Shown here piece after piece: positions 63,120 through 64,000 of a DNA stretch of 64,000 nucleotides (position 1 is the stretch's first letter; each line of letters begins with the position of its first letter). The notes below the pieces were generated by a model. The model searched no databases, was not told where the DNA came from, and saw nothing but the letters and a program-made list of their open reading frames with translations. Both the position numbers and the translations under genes were made by a program. This stretch comes from Laccaria trichodermophora (lineage: Eukaryota; Basidiomycota; Agaricomycetes; Agaricales; Hydnangiaceae): positions 806,001 to 870,000 of the forward strand of contig JACTVC010000005.1 in NCBI GenBank assembly GCA_018417955.1, written 5' to 3'.

Positions 63120-64000
63120 TCAATGGAGTTGCTGCGGTCCTCCGGATCCTTCGTCGAGGCTTCTATGTGCTTGTAGGTCGCGTAAAACAGTAGGGTCAAC
63201 TGAGTGAACGATAAGCAAAAGAAAGAAAAAAGACTGCTAATCAATGCGCGTTACCTGGTAGAACACTTTTACGGCGTGTGTGGAGACCCTGCTCAATGGA
63301 GGAGTGTTCGTGTTGTCCTACGATGGGAAGGGGCCTCTGACGGGAAAGGTTAGTGCGCGACTCGACCGTTGTTTTAGACATACGTACATCGAGGCCAGGA
63401 TCAGCCGTCGGTACTCTCTCAATGCCCTGCTCATCGAGGTCTCCCGGAACATCTTCCATAGATGCGGCATTGAGGTCGAATGATAAATCCATAATGTCGG
63501 CATCGTCGATGGCAGAGGGAGGCGGTGGTGGTGCACGTGGGGGTTCGACATATCCTGAAGGCATCTTTCCTCCCGGCGCATTGCGAAGAGCTCTTTCGCG
63601 CAGCTGCTGCCACGCTGCATATTGGGCCACAGCGTGTTCCTGCTCTCTGTTTGCGGACAGAAAAGGTTAGGGATGATATCAAGGTTTAAAGATCAATACG
63701 AACGCAAGTTTTCGTTGTTTGTATTGTTGCATAGATTCATCGAAAAGATCAGGATTGATCTCCATGAATAATTTAAGAGCATTGTACACCATGCCGTGTA
63801 TTGTGCTGATGAGAGTGTCAAAACAAATATGGAGAAAATGGGCGACCAACTCACCGATTCCAATGTAACTTGGAGTTGGTATATAAAGCCGGAAACACGA
63901 TTGGGAGGATAACTGCGAGATTATCACTCATCAGGTTTACTACGTACTCATTATTCCAATACAGCAATGCTCGTTCGGCAACTTGGAAATGTTGACTGTT
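63120..64000 (-). CDS. RTS1: PP2A regulatory subunit B56 (5' end beyond the window)
   Basis: B'/B56 regulatory subunit of protein phosphatase 2A (yeast Rts1), which directs PP2A in mitosis and stress. Only the C-terminal part is in the window; the reading begins off the right edge. It shows [18 protein letters not shown] at the very end, then [17 protein letters not shown] and [14 protein letters not shown], the most conserved B56 stretch. The tail has [15 protein letters not shown], a Pro-rich patch, [17 protein letters not shown], and [20 protein letters not shown] final exon reached by the intron ending TTCACTCAG gives [15 protein letters not shown] and stops at the TGA 63120-63122. The fungal-type tail [14 protein letters not shown] supports this end. 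Confidence 0.9.

Overview
The window reads as nuclear DNA of a filamentous basidiomycete, most likely a mushroom-forming agaricomycete. The genes lie close together and alternate strands. Most are broken by several short introns of about 45-65 bp that almost always run GT...AG, and the protein families (Noc3, Sfi1, Shr3, TEA factor, Zn2Cys6 factor, Gid2, serine-rich cupredoxin) are a fungal set. I see no prophage, insertion sequence, transposon, CRISPR array, tRNA or rRNA. It is mainly a housekeeping region. The genus cannot be fixed from sequence alone.

Layout from left to right: APC5 (3' end off the left edge, -), NOC3 (+), TEA-domain factor (-), VPS23 (+), Src1/Man1 inner-nuclear-membrane protein (-), mitochondrial sulfide:quinone oxidoreductase (-), an unrecognised spliced gene (+), a secreted GPI-type cupredoxin (+), a NEPRO-like nucleolar protein (-), AP-1 beta-adaptin (+), an OTUD6-type deubiquitinase (-), an ARM-repeat SmgGDS-like protein (+), the Gid2/Rmd5 ubiquitin ligase subunit (-), NSA1 (+), pirin (-), an amino-acid permease (-), peroxisomal enoyl-CoA isomerase (-), a TBC1D5-like RabGAP (+), SPF45 splicing factor (-), an iojap/RsfS-like mitochondrial protein (-), SHR3 (+), LETM1 (-), ALKBH1-like dioxygenase (+), a GYP7-like RabGAP (+), a Gfo/Idh/MocA oxidoreductase (-), an unrecognised coiled-coil protein (-), a poorly resolved stretch, a Zn2Cys6 factor (+), SFI1 (+), cytosolic HSP70 (-), and a PP2A B56 subunit (5' end off the right edge, -).

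No operon or biosynthetic cluster is evident. Some functions recur: large-subunit ribosome assembly and nucleolus (NOC3, NSA1, NEPRO-like), ubiquitin control (APC5, Gid2, OTU), vesicle traffic (VPS23, AP-1 beta, two TBC RabGAPs), and amino-acid uptake (the permease, and SHR3, the ER chaperone its family needs). With interleaved orientation and unrelated neighbours, I take this as chance proximity. Several divergent pairs have start codons only 43-210 bp apart (Gid2/NSA1 43 bp, iojap-like/SHR3 76 bp, APC5/NOC3 95 bp, LETM1/ALKBH1 98 bp), so shared promoters are likely.

The least explained parts are the spliced gene at 14536-15640, the coiled-coil gene at 50919-51700, and the fragmentary coding-like DNA at 51785-53315. 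Exon joins given below were worked out by eye from splice signals and reading frame; no alignment or gene finder was run.
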